A stretch of 64,000 nucleotides of DNA from Collinsella aerofaciens (lineage in GTDB: Bacteria > Actinomycetota > Coriobacteriia > Coriobacteriales > Coriobacteriaceae): assembly GCF_028206795.1 (NCBI RefSeq), contig NZ_JAQLFJ010000006.1, positions 62,001-126,000 of the forward strand, given 5' to 3'. Below, piece after piece: positions 32,084 to 41,628 of this stretch. The position numbers and the translations under genes were made by a program. The notes under the pieces were generated by a model. It saw nothing but the letters and a program-made list of their open reading frames with translations. It did no database searches and was not told where the DNA came from. How positions within the stretch are numbered: position 1 is the first letter of the stretch; every line of letters starts with the position of its first letter.

Positions 32084-33508
32084 GTGGTCTTCGCCCCCCA
32101 GGGAAAACATACGCTGTCGCACCGCGTTTTTGTGACGATCTTTGTCTGCGCCATGGCGGTTATCGTGGCGTTTACGGTGCTGGGTGCGTTCTTTGTGCAA
32201 AACACCTTGGCGGATGCCACGAGTGCCAACCTGGCGCAGGAAACCGAGCTCATTGCTGCCGCCCTCGATGAGCAGCAGGAGCCCATCCCGTTCTTGCGTA
32301 GCCTCGATCGCGAGGACTTGCGCATCACGCTGATTAACAAGGATGGATCGGTTGCCTACGACAACGAGGCGTCGCCTTCCACACTGCCCAACCATGGCGA
32401 TCGCCCCGAGGTCATCGAGGCCTTTGAGAGTGGTTTGGGTTCCGCGGAGCGCGCAAGCTCTACGCTCGACGAGATTATGCTGTATCGCGCCGTCGCCCTT
32501 GATAACGGCCAGGTTGTCCGCTTGGCGCAGGCCCAGCCTGGCGTTGCGGCGATTTTGCTGTCGATGGTGGCGCCGATGCTGCTTATCGCAGCAGCGGGTG
32601 CGGTACTCTCGTTTTTTATGGCGCGCCGCGAGTCCCGTGCCATCATCGCGCCGTTGCAAGAGGTGGATTTGGACCACCCACGCCGTAGCTATGAGCACGC
32701 CTATGCCGAGATGGTCCCCATGCTTGAGCGTATCGAGTCGCAGCGCCAGGAACTCAAGCGCCAAATGGCGGTGCTGGCGGACAACGACCGTATGCGCCGC
32801 GAGTTCACGGCGAATATCACCCATGAGCTCAAGACGCCGCTTACGGCGATTTCGGGCTATGCCGAGCTCATCGCAAGCGGCATGGTCGAGGGCGAGGACG
32901 ACCTGCGCAACTTTGGCGGTCGCATCTATCGTGAGGCAGGCCGCTTGGCGGCGCTCGTCAACGACATCCTTACGCTGTCTAACTTGGACGAGGCCGAGCG
33001 TGCAACTGAGGGCGAGGCGGTGCCCATTGGGTCCACGGAGCCTATTGAGCTCTCGCGTGCCATCTACGCGGTTGAGCAGCGTCTTGAACAGGTCGCCCGT
33101 CAGGCGAATGTGACGATAAGTCATGAGACCAAGCCTGTGGTCATCGAAGGCGTGTCGCGCTTGATCGACGAGCTCATCTATAATCTGGCAAGCAACGCCA
33201 TCCGCTACAATCGGCCCGGCGGTACGGTTACGCTGCAGTGCGGCACCAACGACGAAGGCCATCCGTTCCTCGCGGTCGCCGACACGGGAATCGGTATCGC
33301 GCCTGAAGAACAGGGCAAGGTATTTGAGCGGTTCTATCGCGTGGACAAGAGTAGGTCCAAGGCACGCGGCGGAACCGGCCTGGGGCTTGCCATTGTCAAG
33401 CATGCGGCCCTGTATCATCACGCCACGCTCGATTTGTCGAGCGCGTTGGGCGTGGGAACCACCATTACGGTGACGTTTCCCATACAGCAGGACGAGCCAT
33501 TCGCATAG
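32084..33508 (+). CDS. PhoR-like sensor histidine kinase
   Basis: 474-aa membrane kinase starting at GTG 32084, three bases after the regulator. Two membrane helices (about 13-38 and 150-175) flank an extracytoplasmic sensor domain. The kinase core has FTANITHELKTPLTAISGYAEL (phospho-His near 249), the N box LIYNLASNAIRYN, VADTGIGIAPEEQGKVFERFYRVD and GGTGLGLAIVKHAA. The arrangement regulator-kinase beside pstB points to phosphate sensing, though the signal is not readable from sequence. A terminator follows. Confidence 0.9.
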   Translation: MVFAPQGKHTLSHRVFVTIFVCAMAVIVAFTVLGAFFVQNTLADATSANLAQETELIAAALDEQQEPIPFLRSLDREDLRITLINKDGSVAYDNEASPSTLPNHGDRPEVIEAFESGLGSAERASSTLDEIMLYRAVALDNGQVVRLAQAQPGVAAILLSMVAPMLLIAAAGAVLSFFMARRESRAIIAPLQEVDLDHPRRSYEHAYAEMVPMLERIESQRQELKRQMAVLADNDRMRREFTANITHELKTPLTAISGYAELIASGMVEGEDDLRNFGGRIYREAGRLAALVNDILTLSNLDEAERATEGEAVPIGSTEPIELSRAIYAVEQRLEQVARQANVTISHETKPVVIEGVSRLIDELIYNLASNAIRYNRPGGTVTLQCGTNDEGHPFLAVADTGIGIAPEEQGKVFERFYRVDKSRSKARGGTGLGLAIVKHAALYHHATLDLSSALGVGTTITVTFPIQQDEPFA

Positions 33509-33533
33509 CGATACAACATAGATATTGATGCAG

Positions 33534-33566
33534 ACGCCGCATTTGACTTTCGGGTGCGGCGTTGTT
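33534..33566 (+). terminator. Terminator after the PhoR-like gene
   Basis: ACGCCGCA pairs with TGCGGCGT around a 13-base loop, followed by a T-rich stretch (TGTTGTG). Moderate strength. A likely -10 (GATAAT) for the next operon lies near 33648. Confidence 0.6.
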
Positions 33567-33704
33567 GTGCAATTTTACGATTGCTTCCGACATTTTTACA
33601 GGAGAGCCTGTTTCTTATGTATAGAGTTTGGTCTCGGTAAAAAGATGCGATAATATACGGACAGTTTTGTCAATTCCGAACTGGGGAAATGAAAGGCAAG
33701 CTGC

Positions 33705-34361
33705 ATGACCCTTCTCGAACTGTTCCAGCTGCTGAAGAAGCACCTTCAGCTGGTCATCACCCTTCCGGTGGTCTGCGCGATCGCCATGGGCATCGTGTCC
33801 TTCGTTGCGATGGACAACACCTATACCGCGACGACGAGCATGTACATTCTCGCCAAGACCGACGATAGCGGCCAGATGAGCTACAACGATCTCTCGGCGA
33901 GTCAGATGCTTTCCAACGATATCGCCACGCTGCTGGATAGCGATAGCGTTAAGAGCGGCGCAGCCAATGAACTGGGCCTCACCGATCTGGATGACTACAA
34001 GGTGTCTGTTTCCTCCGAGACCACCACGCGTGTCATTACGCTTTCGGTTACCGGCACCGATGCCAAGGAGACGGCTAAGGTCGCAAAGGCCATGGCCAGC
34101 TCGGTGAGTACGGTCGCTCAGAACGTCGGCGCTGCCCAGAGCATCAACGTTATCGACGAGGCTAAGACCCCCGAAGCTCCCAGCGGTCCCAAGCGTATGC
34201 TGTACGTTGCTGTCGCGTTCCTCGCGGGCATCTTTATCGCAGTTGCCTATGTCGTTTTGGCAGACATGCTCAACACCCGCATCCGCGGTGCAGAAGAGGC
34301 AGAAGAGCTCCTGGGTATTCCCGTTGTTGGCCGAATTCCGGCTATGAAAGGTGGTAAATAG
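33705..34361 (+). CDS. Wzz/Wzd-like polysaccharide co-polymerase (kinase modulator)
   Basis: 218-aa membrane protein of the chain-length-determinant family, as YveK or CapA in Gram-positive capsule loci. Two membrane helices lie at about 18-38 and 165-185, flanking an extracytoplasmic region (TYTATTSMYILAKTDD...). The proline-rich segment before the second helix (AKTPEAPSGPKR) is the family hallmark, and a short cytoplasmic tail follows. Such proteins activate the partner tyrosine kinase, encoded three bases downstream. AAAGG precedes the ATG. Confidence 0.88.
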   Translation: MTLLELFQLLKKHLQLVITLPVVCAIAMGIVSFVAMDNTYTATTSMYILAKTDDSGQMSYNDLSASQMLSNDIATLLDSDSVKSGAANELGLTDLDDYKVSVSSETTTRVITLSVTGTDAKETAKVAKAMASSVSTVAQNVGAAQSINVIDEAKTPEAPSGPKRMLYVAVAFLAGIFIAVAYVVLADMLNTRIRGAEEAEELLGIPVVGRIPAMKGGK

Positions 34362-34363
34362 GC

Positions 34364-35101
34364 ATGGCTAAGGCAAAGAACACCGATAAGCTCGTTGTAC
34401 AGAATGCCGCCAAGACCCTTCTGGCCAACATCCGCTTTGCGAGTGTGGACGACCCCATTCGCACCATCACCGTTACCTCCTCGATTCCCAACGAGGGCAA
34501 GTCTACGGTTTCCATTAACCTTGCTCAGGCAATCGCCACGAGCGGCAAGTCCGTGCTCCTGGTCGAGGCCGATATGCGCCGCAGGTCCCTTTCCGATATG
34601 CTCGGCGTTCGTTCGCGCGGCGGACTCTATGCGGTTCTTTCCGAGCAGATCTCCATTGACCAGGCAATTGTCGAGACGGGTCAGAAGAACTTCTACTTCC
34701 TCGATGCCGAGCCGCATATTCCCAATCCTGCCGACATCATCGTCTCTCACCGCTTTGCCAAGCTGGTAAAGGCACTGTCCGCCAAGTTCCAGTACGTCAT
34801 CTTTGATGCTCCCCCGGTCGGCACTTTCATCGATGCTGCCGAGATCGCAAGTCTGACCGACGGTGCGCTTTTTGTCGTGCGTGAGGATTTCACCAAGCGC
34901 GAGGAGGCGCTCAACGCCATCGGTCAGCTTAAGAAGTCCGAGAAGGTCAAGCTCATCGGTACCGTTATGAACTACTGCGAGACCGAGACCAGCGAGTACT
35001 ACTACTCCTACTACACCAAGGACGGTAAGAAGGTGAAGAAGGGCTCGGACGATCAGGGGACTTCCAAAAAGGGCATCTTCACCAACCGAGCAAACGTTTA
35101 G
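34364..35101 (+). CDS. Bacterial tyrosine kinase (CpsD/CapB/YwqD-like)
   Basis: 245-aa cytoplasmic BY-kinase. It has Walker A SSIPNEGKSTVSINLA (near residue 46-61), Walker A' SVLLVEADMRR and Walker B YVIFDAPPVG. The C-terminus carries the autophosphorylation cluster SEYYYSYYTKDGKK. With the preceding Wzd-like protein and the following PHP phosphatase it forms the usual capsule or exopolysaccharide control switch. No glycosyltransferase, flippase or polymerase gene is next to it. Confidence 0.92.
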   Translation: MAKAKNTDKLVVQNAAKTLLANIRFASVDDPIRTITVTSSIPNEGKSTVSINLAQAIATSGKSVLLVEADMRRRSLSDMLGVRSRGGLYAVLSEQISIDQAIVETGQKNFYFLDAEPHIPNPADIIVSHRFAKLVKALSAKFQYVIFDAPPVGTFIDAAEIASLTDGALFVVREDFTKREEALNAIGQLKKSEKVKLIGTVMNYCETETSEYYYSYYTKDGKKVKKGSDDQGTSKKGIFTNRANV

Positions 35102-35118
35102 TTGATTAAGGCTGACCT

Positions 35119-35769
35119 ATGCGTGACATTCATTGCCATATCTTGCCGGGTGTAGACGACGGCGCCGCCGATCTCGATGAGAGCTTGGCGATGCTCGAGG
35201 CTGCCAAGCGGGCCGGTGTAACCAGAATCGTTTGCACTCCTCACTGCCGTGATCCCTATTTTGATTACGACAAGATGTGGGATGCCTTTGAGCTGCTGCG
35301 TGATAACGCTGACGGTTTTCCGCTCCAGATGGGCTTCGAGGTCAACCATCGAAAGCTTGTTGAGCTTGGTATCGATGCTGCGGAGCACTTGCATTTCGAT
35401 GGAACCAACGAGTTTCTGCTCGAGCTTTCGACGCATGCCGATGCGTATGCGTTTAGAGAGTACGAGAACACGATTTACGATTTGCAGTGCCGTGGTTACC
35501 AGGTGATTATCGCTCATCCTGAGCGCTATCGTGCGGTTCAAAAGGATGTAAGCGTGGCGGAGCGCCTGGTCGATATGGGCTGCAAGCTGCAGGCTTCGGC
35601 GGACTTTATTGCCGGCGGTCGCTTTGGTCGCGAGAAAAAGCCGGCACAGCGCCTGTTCGATCAGAACCTGTACAGCTTCATCGCGAGCGATGCCCATAAC
35701 GTGGGTCATTACGACTGCCTGGCGAAGGCTCGCGCGAAGTTTAGCGTGCGTGGAGCCCATTTTCGCTAA
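35119..35769 (+). CDS. PHP-domain tyrosine phosphatase (CpsB/YwqE-like)
   Basis: 216-aa manganese-dependent protein-tyrosine phosphatase that removes phosphate from the BY-kinase. The PHP metal motifs are clear: MRDIHCHILPGVDDGA at the N-terminus, CTPHCRDPYFD, VIIAHPERY and FIASDAHNVGHY. Length is a little below the usual 240-255. It follows the kinase by 17 bases, completing the kinase-modulator-phosphatase set. Confidence 0.92.
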   Translation: MRDIHCHILPGVDDGAADLDESLAMLEAAKRAGVTRIVCTPHCRDPYFDYDKMWDAFELLRDNADGFPLQMGFEVNHRKLVELGIDAAEHLHFDGTNEFLLELSTHADAYAFREYENTIYDLQCRGYQVIIAHPERYRAVQKDVSVAERLVDMGCKLQASADFIAGGRFGREKKPAQRLFDQNLYSFIASDAHNVGHYDCLAKARAKFSVRGAHFR

Positions 35770-35808
35770 AATCTGTCCCTAACGTTCGCATTGAATGAAG
35801 GGGCAGCC

Positions 35809-36309
35809 ATGGATATCCAACTTAAGACGGGATGCTTTGATGACGCGGCGCTGGTGCGCCGCGTCGTTTTTATGGACGAGCAGGGCTACGAGAATGAGTT
35901 CGACGCTATCGACGAGGATCCGAACTGCATTCATGTGACGCTCTATGCAGACGGCGAGCTTGCCGGTTGCTCGCGCGTGTTTCCCGAAGAGCTTGAGCGC
36001 GTGGCTGACGCAGAGGCCCCGGTGTTGCCGGCATGCGACATGGACGAAGGCGTTGCGGCGGGGGAGACCTACATTATGGGGCGCGTCGCCGTGCTGCCGG
36101 CTATGCGTCGTCGCGGACTGGCGAGTGCGATCGTCGAGGCCAGTGCTTCGTGTGCACGCGATGCCGGCGCTAAGCTTATTAAGCTGCATGCGCAGGAATA
36201 CGTGTTGCCGCTCTATGCAAAGGCGGGCTACACGCAAATCGCCCCGGTAGATTACGAAGACGAGGGCCAGCCCCATGTCTGGATGGCCAAGCGCGTAGAT
36301 GGCAGATAG
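35809..36309 (+). CDS. GNAT-family N-acetyltransferase
   Basis: 166-aa acetyl-CoA-dependent acyltransferase of the ElaA/PhnO-like kind. YIMGRVAVLPAMRRRGLASAIVEA contains the acetyl-CoA loop R-R-R-G-L-A; AKLIKLHAQEYVLPLYAKAGY is the usual C-terminal pattern. GAAGGGG lies six bases before the ATG at 35809; an upstream GTG/ATG start has no such site. The substrate is unknown. It stands alone after the capsule-control genes. Confidence 0.85.
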   Translation: MDIQLKTGCFDDAALVRRVVFMDEQGYENEFDAIDEDPNCIHVTLYADGELAGCSRVFPEELERVADAEAPVLPACDMDEGVAAGETYIMGRVAVLPAMRRRGLASAIVEASASCARDAGAKLIKLHAQEYVLPLYAKAGYTQIAPVDYEDEGQPHVWMAKRVDGR

Positions 36310-36357
36310 GGACGTTCCTTTTCTGCCGGCAGTTGGGGACGCTCCTTGGCAATTGGC
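36308..36357. repeat. GGGACG repeat pair
   Basis: Two related segments, GGGACGTTCCTT and GGGACGCTCCTT, lie about 24 bases apart after the acetyltransferase gene. They resemble the GGGAC-containing ends of other intergenic repeats in this window. Confidence 0.5.
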
Positions 36358-36511
36358 GCATCGGAGCGCTTAGACATACAGTTTTTCGATTCCGTATGTA
36401 TATATGCGCGCTAATGGGTTATAAAATCTAAGTCTGAACATAGCAGGTCTGCGATTCGGCTCGGGCGACCGGGCCGTTTTTGCGGACGGGGGTAGCGCGA
36501 AAGGACTGCAC

Positions 36512-38536
36512 ATGCGTCAATTTAAGACCGAGAGCAAAAAACTGCTCGACCTCATGATCAACTCCATCTACACCAATAAGGAAATCTTCCTGCGCGAGCT
36601 TATCTCTAACGCGAGCGACGCCGTCGACAAGCTCAACTTTAAGAGTCTGCAGGACCCGAGCGTCAAGATCGACCAGGGCGACCTGGCCATTCGCGTCTCC
36701 TTTGATAAAGACGCCCGCACCATTACCATCTCGGATAACGGCATTGGCATGACCGCCGAGGAGCTCGAGCGCAACCTAGGCACTATCGCTCATTCCGGCT
36801 CCGAGGAGTTTAAGACCGAGAACGCCGAGCAGCAGGGTTCGGATGTCGACATCATCGGCCAGTTTGGCGTGGGCTTCTACTCGGCTTTTATGGTCGCCAG
36901 CCATGTGAAGGTCGTCAGCCGCGCCTACGGCGAGGATGTCGCCCATGTGTGGGAATCCGACGGTCTTGAGGGCTACACCATCGAGGACGGCGAGCGCGCC
37001 GAGCACGGTACCGATGTCATCCTGACGCTGCGCGAGAACGAGAAGCTCGACGCCGACGGCGAGGCCGAGACCTACGATCGCTTCCTGACCGAGTGGGGCC
37101 TCAAGAGCCTGATTCAGCAGTACAGCAACTATGTGCGCTACCCGATTCAGATGATGGTGTCCAAGAGCCGCCAGAAACCCAAGCCCGAGGACGCCGGCGA
37201 CGATTACAAGCCCGAGTACGAGGACTACCAGGAGCTTGAGACCGTCAACTCCATGACGCCGATCTGGAAAAAGCGCAGCTCCGATGTCGAGCAGAAGGAC
37301 TACGACGAGTTCTACAAGTCCACGTTCCACGACTTTGACGATCCGGCGCGCACCATCAGCTTCCACGCCGAGGGTACGCTCGAGTACGACGCACTGCTGT
37401 TTGTGCCAGGTCGCGCGCCGTTCGATCTGTACAGCAAAGATTACGAGAAGGGCCTGTCGCTCTACAGCTCCAACGTCCTGATTATGGAGAAGTGCGACGA
37501 CCTGCTGCCCGACTACTACAACTTTGTCCGCGGCGTCGTGGATTCCGCCGACGTGTCGCTCAACATCTCGCGCGAGACGCTGCAGCAGAACCGTCAGCTC
37601 AAGGCCATCGCCAAGCGTGTGGAAAAGAAGATTACCGCCGACCTTGAGGATATGCGCGACAACGACCGCGAGGCCTACGAGAAGTTCTTTGAGAACTTTG
37701 GCCGCGGCCTTAAGTACGGCATCTACTCGAGCTATGGCATGAAGGCCGATGAGCTTGCCGACCTGCTGCTGTTCTGGTCTGCCAAGGAACAGAAGATGAT
37801 TACCCTGGCCGAGTATGCCAAGGGCATGCCCGAGGATCAGAAGGCCATCTACTACGCCGCCGGCGATTCGCGTGAGCGCTTGGCCAAGATGCCCGTGGTA
37901 AAGGGCGTGCTCGACCGCGGCTATGACGTGCTGCTGCTGACGCAGGATGTGGATGAGTTCACGTTCCAGGCTATGCGTGAGTACGTTGCCGCCGATATGC
38001 CCAAGATCTACGAGGACGATGCTGCCCGCGAGGCTGCCGAGAAGGCTGTGGCCGACGGTGCCGAGCTCGAGGTCGAGGATCGTCATCTGGAGCTCAAGAA
38101 CGTCGCGACCGGTGATCTTGACCTGGCGACCGAGGATGAGAAGAAGGAGGCCGAGGACGCCACCAAGGAGAACGAGGACCTCTTTAGCGCTATGAAGGAG
38201 GCACTCGGTGACAAGGTCGAGAAAGTTGCCGTCTCCGCGCGCCTGACCGATGCCCCCGCTTGCATCACCACCGAGGGTCCGCTTTCGCTTGAGATGGAGA
38301 AGGTACTCCAGAAGGGACCCGAGGGCGCGCCCGACGGCATGCCCAAGAGCCAGCGCGTGCTCGAGCTCAACGCCAAGCACCCGGTCTTTGACAAGCTTGT
38401 CGCTGCCCAGAAGGCAGGCGACGCCGACAAGATCAAGCAGTACTCTGGTCTGCTCTACGATCAGGCCCTGCTGGTCGAGGGTATCCTCCCCGAGGACCCC
38501 GTTGCCTTCGCGGCGGCTGTTTGCAACTTGATGTAG
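36512..38536 (+). CDS. htpG: Molecular chaperone HtpG (Hsp90)
   Basis: ATP-dependent cytoplasmic chaperone, 674 aa. The N-terminal ATPase domain has ELISNASDAVDKL, ISDNGIGMT and GQFGVGFYSAFMVA. The middle domain carries NVLIMEKCDDLLPDYYNFVRG and SLNISRETLQQNRQLKAI. The C-terminal dimerisation domain is followed by an acidic Lys/Glu stretch (about 540-560). It is longer than the common 620-635 aa because of insertions in the middle and C-terminal regions. It is flanked by intergenic hairpins and seems monocistronic. Confidence 0.96.
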   Translation: MRQFKTESKKLLDLMINSIYTNKEIFLRELISNASDAVDKLNFKSLQDPSVKIDQGDLAIRVSFDKDARTITISDNGIGMTAEELERNLGTIAHSGSEEFKTENAEQQGSDVDIIGQFGVGFYSAFMVASHVKVVSRAYGEDVAHVWESDGLEGYTIEDGERAEHGTDVILTLRENEKLDADGEAETYDRFLTEWGLKSLIQQYSNYVRYPIQMMVSKSRQKPKPEDAGDDYKPEYEDYQELETVNSMTPIWKKRSSDVEQKDYDEFYKSTFHDFDDPARTISFHAEGTLEYDALLFVPGRAPFDLYSKDYEKGLSLYSSNVLIMEKCDDLLPDYYNFVRGVVDSADVSLNISRETLQQNRQLKAIAKRVEKKITADLEDMRDNDREAYEKFFENFGRGLKYGIYSSYGMKADELADLLLFWSAKEQKMITLAEYAKGMPEDQKAIYYAAGDSRERLAKMPVVKGVLDRGYDVLLLTQDVDEFTFQAMREYVAADMPKIYEDDAAREAAEKAVADGAELEVEDRHLELKNVATGDLDLATEDEKKEAEDATKENEDLFSAMKEALGDKVEKVAVSARLTDAPACITTEGPLSLEMEKVLQKGPEGAPDGMPKSQRVLELNAKHPVFDKLVAAQKAGDADKIKQYSGLLYDQALLVEGILPEDPVAFAAAVCNLM

Positions 38537-38566
38537 TTCGGGGATACGGCACCGTAACTAGATTAG

Positions 38567-38636
38567 AACGAGAGTGGATAATCTCCCACTTTTGGCTCGA
38601 ATGCGGGCTTGAAGTGGGAGATTTTCCACTCTCGTT
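38567..38636. repeat. Long near-perfect hairpin after htpG
   Basis: Arms 38567-38591 and 38612-38636 are complementary at 24 of 25 positions (AACGAGAGTGGA then AATCTCCCACTT in the left arm), with a 20-base loop. A T-rich stretch follows, so it may terminate htpG, but the length exceeds an ordinary terminator. Confidence 0.85.
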
Positions 38637-38644
38637 TCCTTTTG

Positions 38645-38673
38645 AATGATCCCTTCGTCCCCAAGGGATCATT
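38645..38673. terminator. Second hairpin after htpG
   Basis: AATGATCCCTT pairs perfectly with AAGGGATCATT around CGTCCCC, followed by TATTTGT. The 174 bases from here to the next gene hold no other feature that I can recognise apart from AT-rich likely promoter sequence near 38745. Confidence 0.65.
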
Positions 38674-38847
38674 TATTTGTGCGGGTTGTGGTTTTGTGAC
38701 CTGCTGAAATTTAGGATACTGTACATCTGTACGTTAACTCATCTTCGTAGTATATTGCTACCCGCAAAACTCAACACCATTGTGCTTTGAGACGTTAAAG
38801 CGCCTACTACAATGGTTGTCGATAGTACGATTCGATTTAACGACAGG

Positions 38848-41628
38848 ATGGATGGTCCAAGCGTGAGTCTCGGCAGCAAACTATCCAATGCAAAGGTGTC
38901 CTTTGCGATATTTAAGCGCGACATTAAGCGACTGCTTGTGAACCCCGTCGCCCTGGTGGTTACCCTAGGCGTGTGCGTTATTCCCTCGCTGTATGCCTGG
39001 TATAACATCGTGGCAAACTGGGATCCGTATGGAAACACCCAAGGCATCAAGATTGCTATCGCCAACAACGATCGAGGCACCCAAAACGACTTGGTGGGTG
39101 AGCTCAACGCTGGCGACAAAGTGGTCGACCAGCTCAAGGAGAATCATCAGTTGGGCTGGACGTTCGTCGACTCGACGGCCGATGCCAAGGAGGGCGTCGA
39201 GAGCGGCGAGTACTATGCCGCTATCGTGATTCCCAAGAACTTCTCGGATAACCTGGTTTCGATGCTCGACGGCAACTACCATCAGCCCAAGCTCACGTAC
39301 TACGTCAATGAGAAGAAGAGCGCCATTGCGCCCAAGGTTACCGATACCGGTGCAAACACCATCGAGGAGCAGATCAACTCGGAATTTGTCTCTACGGTAG
39401 GCAAGACTGTTGCCGGTATCGCCAAGGATGCCGGAGTCGATTTAAAGGACAAGGCAACCCAGACTCAGGATTCGTTGGCCGGTTCGGTATCAGAGGCTTC
39501 CGATACGTTGGGCGAAGTGCGTGATTCGATTGGCGACATGAATGCCGCCATCGATAAGACGAGTGGTTCCATTGCCTCGGCAGATGCGGCACTTGCCGGT
39601 CTGCAGGGTCAGGCGCCGTCGCTGACGCAGGCGATCTCCCAGGGCAATGACCTGCTGGGCGAGGCTCGCGCCACGGCGGGCAACTCTGTCGCCTCGCTCT
39701 CCAAGGCGCTCTCGGAAGGCAGCCTTGCGCTCACCAAGACGTCAGCCTCCGCAAACGCTGCGATTGGCAAGCTGACGGGCACGGTCGCATCTACGACTAC
39801 CCGTATCGACAACTCGCTTGAGTCTCTCCAAGCGACGATCGACCACAATAAGGCCGTTATCGGGCACTTGGAAATTCTCGTCAATGACACGTCGACAGGT
39901 TCCAAGGAAATTGACGCGCGCATTGTATCGATCATCGATTTGCTCCGCGAGCAGAATGAAAAGCTTCAGAGCATCAAGGACGGTCTGTCTGCGCAGTCGA
40001 GCGCCATGGCGAATGACGCTGCGGCTGTCTCGGGTGCCAGCGACGCTATCAATAATGCAATTCAGACCGGTGCGACCAACCTTGGCCAGGCTCAGACGGA
40101 CCTGGGTCAAAACGCGCTGCCGAAGGTCTCGAGCGCACTTGATTCGTTTGCCGCCGTCTCGGGTGATCTGACGGGAATCGTGTCTGGCCTCACGCCTACT
40201 ATTGCAAGTGCGCGCGGTACACTTTCGCAACTCAACGCCACGCTCGGTCAGGCCAAGACCACGCTGTCCCAGACCGATGCCTCGCTTGCCAAGGTCCAGG
40301 ACAAGCTCGCAACCGCCGCCAACGACATCGCGGCGCTACAGACCTCCGAGTCCATGGGCGAGCTGGCCGGCCTGATGGGCGTCGACGTCGATGATGTTGC
40401 AGACTTCATGGCATCTCCGGTCGAGCTGACCTCAAAGTCAATTTACCCGGTCAAGAGCTTTGGTTCGGGCATTGCCCCGTTCTATACCAATCTGGCGCTG
40501 TGGGTGGGCGGCTACGTGCTTATCGCCATCTACAAGCTCGAGGTCGACCGCGAAGGCATCGGCAGCTTTACCGCGCGTCAGGGCTACTTTGGCCGCTGGT
40601 TGCTCCTGGTGATCCTGGGCGCGTTGCAGGCCATCATCGTTACGGTAGGCGATCTGGTGATCGGCGTGCAGTGCGTCAGCCCGCTGCTGTTCGTGCTGGG
40701 CGGCATCGCCATCTCGTTCACCTACGTCAATATCATCTATGCGCTGTCCACCACGTTTAAGCATATCGGCAAGGCTATCGGCGTCATTCTGGTTATCGTG
40801 CAGATCCCGGGTTCGTCGGGCATGTACCCCATCGAGATGATGCCAGGCTTCTTCCAGTGGCTGCACCCGCTGCTGCCCTTTACCTACGGCATCAATCTGC
40901 TGCGCGAGACGGTCGGCGGCATGTATTCGTTCAACTACCTGTTTAACCTGTGCATTCTGGGCGTGTTCTTGATCGTGGCGCTCTTTATCGGCCTGCAGCT
41001 GCGTCCGCTGCTGCTCAACCTTAACCTGCTCTTTGATAAACAGCTCTCCACGACCGGTATGATGATTTGCGAGTCCAACGACCTGCCGCGCCAGCGCTAC
41101 TCGCTGCGCACGGCCATGCGCGTCATGCTCGATTCCGATTCGTACCGTCGCGAACTGCTCGATCATGCGGTCGCCTTTGAACATCGCTACCCGTACTACA
41201 TCAAGGGCGGTTTTGCCGCCGTGGTGGGCGTTCAGGTCCTGCTCTTTGTCCTGTCGACGGTTCTCGATATCGACAATAACGGCAAGATCATCCTGCTTGT
41301 CATTTGGATCATCTCGGTTATTGCCATCTGCGGCTGGCTGATCAATATCGAATATATCCGAGCGAGCCTCAATACCCAGATGCGCATCTCGGCGCTTTCG
41401 GATGAGGACCTGCGTCGCGAGATGCGCGAACACACGGCCGCCATTCCTGCCGCCCGCCACATGTTTGGCCTCAACGCCAGCGAGCGTGGTGCCAAGGGCG
41501 GCGATCAGTCCACGGGCCGCTTGCCGCATATCGGCTCGCACCATAAATCTCAGGGCAGCGACAGCACAGCCACAAATGATGGAGATACCACCGCGCTTGG
41601 CAAGCACTCCAAAGGAGGTGAGGCATAA
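38848..41628 (+). CDS. YhgE/Pip-family membrane protein, long form
   Basis: Large ABC-2-like membrane protein of the YhgE/Pip family, 926 aa from ATG 38848 (GTG 38863 or GTG 38812 are alternatives, none with a clear ribosome site). An N-terminal helix with PSLYAWYNIVANWDPYGNT is the family signature. A long extracytoplasmic coiled-coil region (about 190-505, rich in Ser/Ala/Asp/Leu) is followed by at least five membrane helices (YTNLALWVGGYVLIAIY ... LLPFTYGINLLRETVGG). An extra C-terminal pair of helices and a 70-residue polar tail are unusual. Members include a phage-infection protein and components linked to type VII secretion; the role here is unknown. Confidence 0.85.
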   Translation: MDGPSVSLGSKLSNAKVSFAIFKRDIKRLLVNPVALVVTLGVCVIPSLYAWYNIVANWDPYGNTQGIKIAIANNDRGTQNDLVGELNAGDKVVDQLKENHQLGWTFVDSTADAKEGVESGEYYAAIVIPKNFSDNLVSMLDGNYHQPKLTYYVNEKKSAIAPKVTDTGANTIEEQINSEFVSTVGKTVAGIAKDAGVDLKDKATQTQDSLAGSVSEASDTLGEVRDSIGDMNAAIDKTSGSIASADAALAGLQGQAPSLTQAISQGNDLLGEARATAGNSVASLSKALSEGSLALTKTSASANAAIGKLTGTVASTTTRIDNSLESLQATIDHNKAVIGHLEILVNDTSTGSKEIDARIVSIIDLLREQNEKLQSIKDGLSAQSSAMANDAAAVSGASDAINNAIQTGATNLGQAQTDLGQNALPKVSSALDSFAAVSGDLTGIVSGLTPTIASARGTLSQLNATLGQAKTTLSQTDASLAKVQDKLATAANDIAALQTSESMGELAGLMGVDVDDVADFMASPVELTSKSIYPVKSFGSGIAPFYTNLALWVGGYVLIAIYKLEVDREGIGSFTARQGYFGRWLLLVILGALQAIIVTVGDLVIGVQCVSPLLFVLGGIAISFTYVNIIYALSTTFKHIGKAIGVILVIVQIPGSSGMYPIEMMPGFFQWLHPLLPFTYGINLLRETVGGMYSFNYLFNLCILGVFLIVALFIGLQLRPLLLNLNLLFDKQLSTTGMMICESNDLPRQRYSLRTAMRVMLDSDSYRRELLDHAVAFEHRYPYYIKGGFAAVVGVQVLLFVLSTVLDIDNNGKIILLVIWIISVIAICGWLINIEYIRASLNTQMRISALSDEDLRREMREHTAAIPAARHMFGLNASERGAKGGDQSTGRLPHIGSHHKSQGSDSTATNDGDTTALGKHSKGGEA

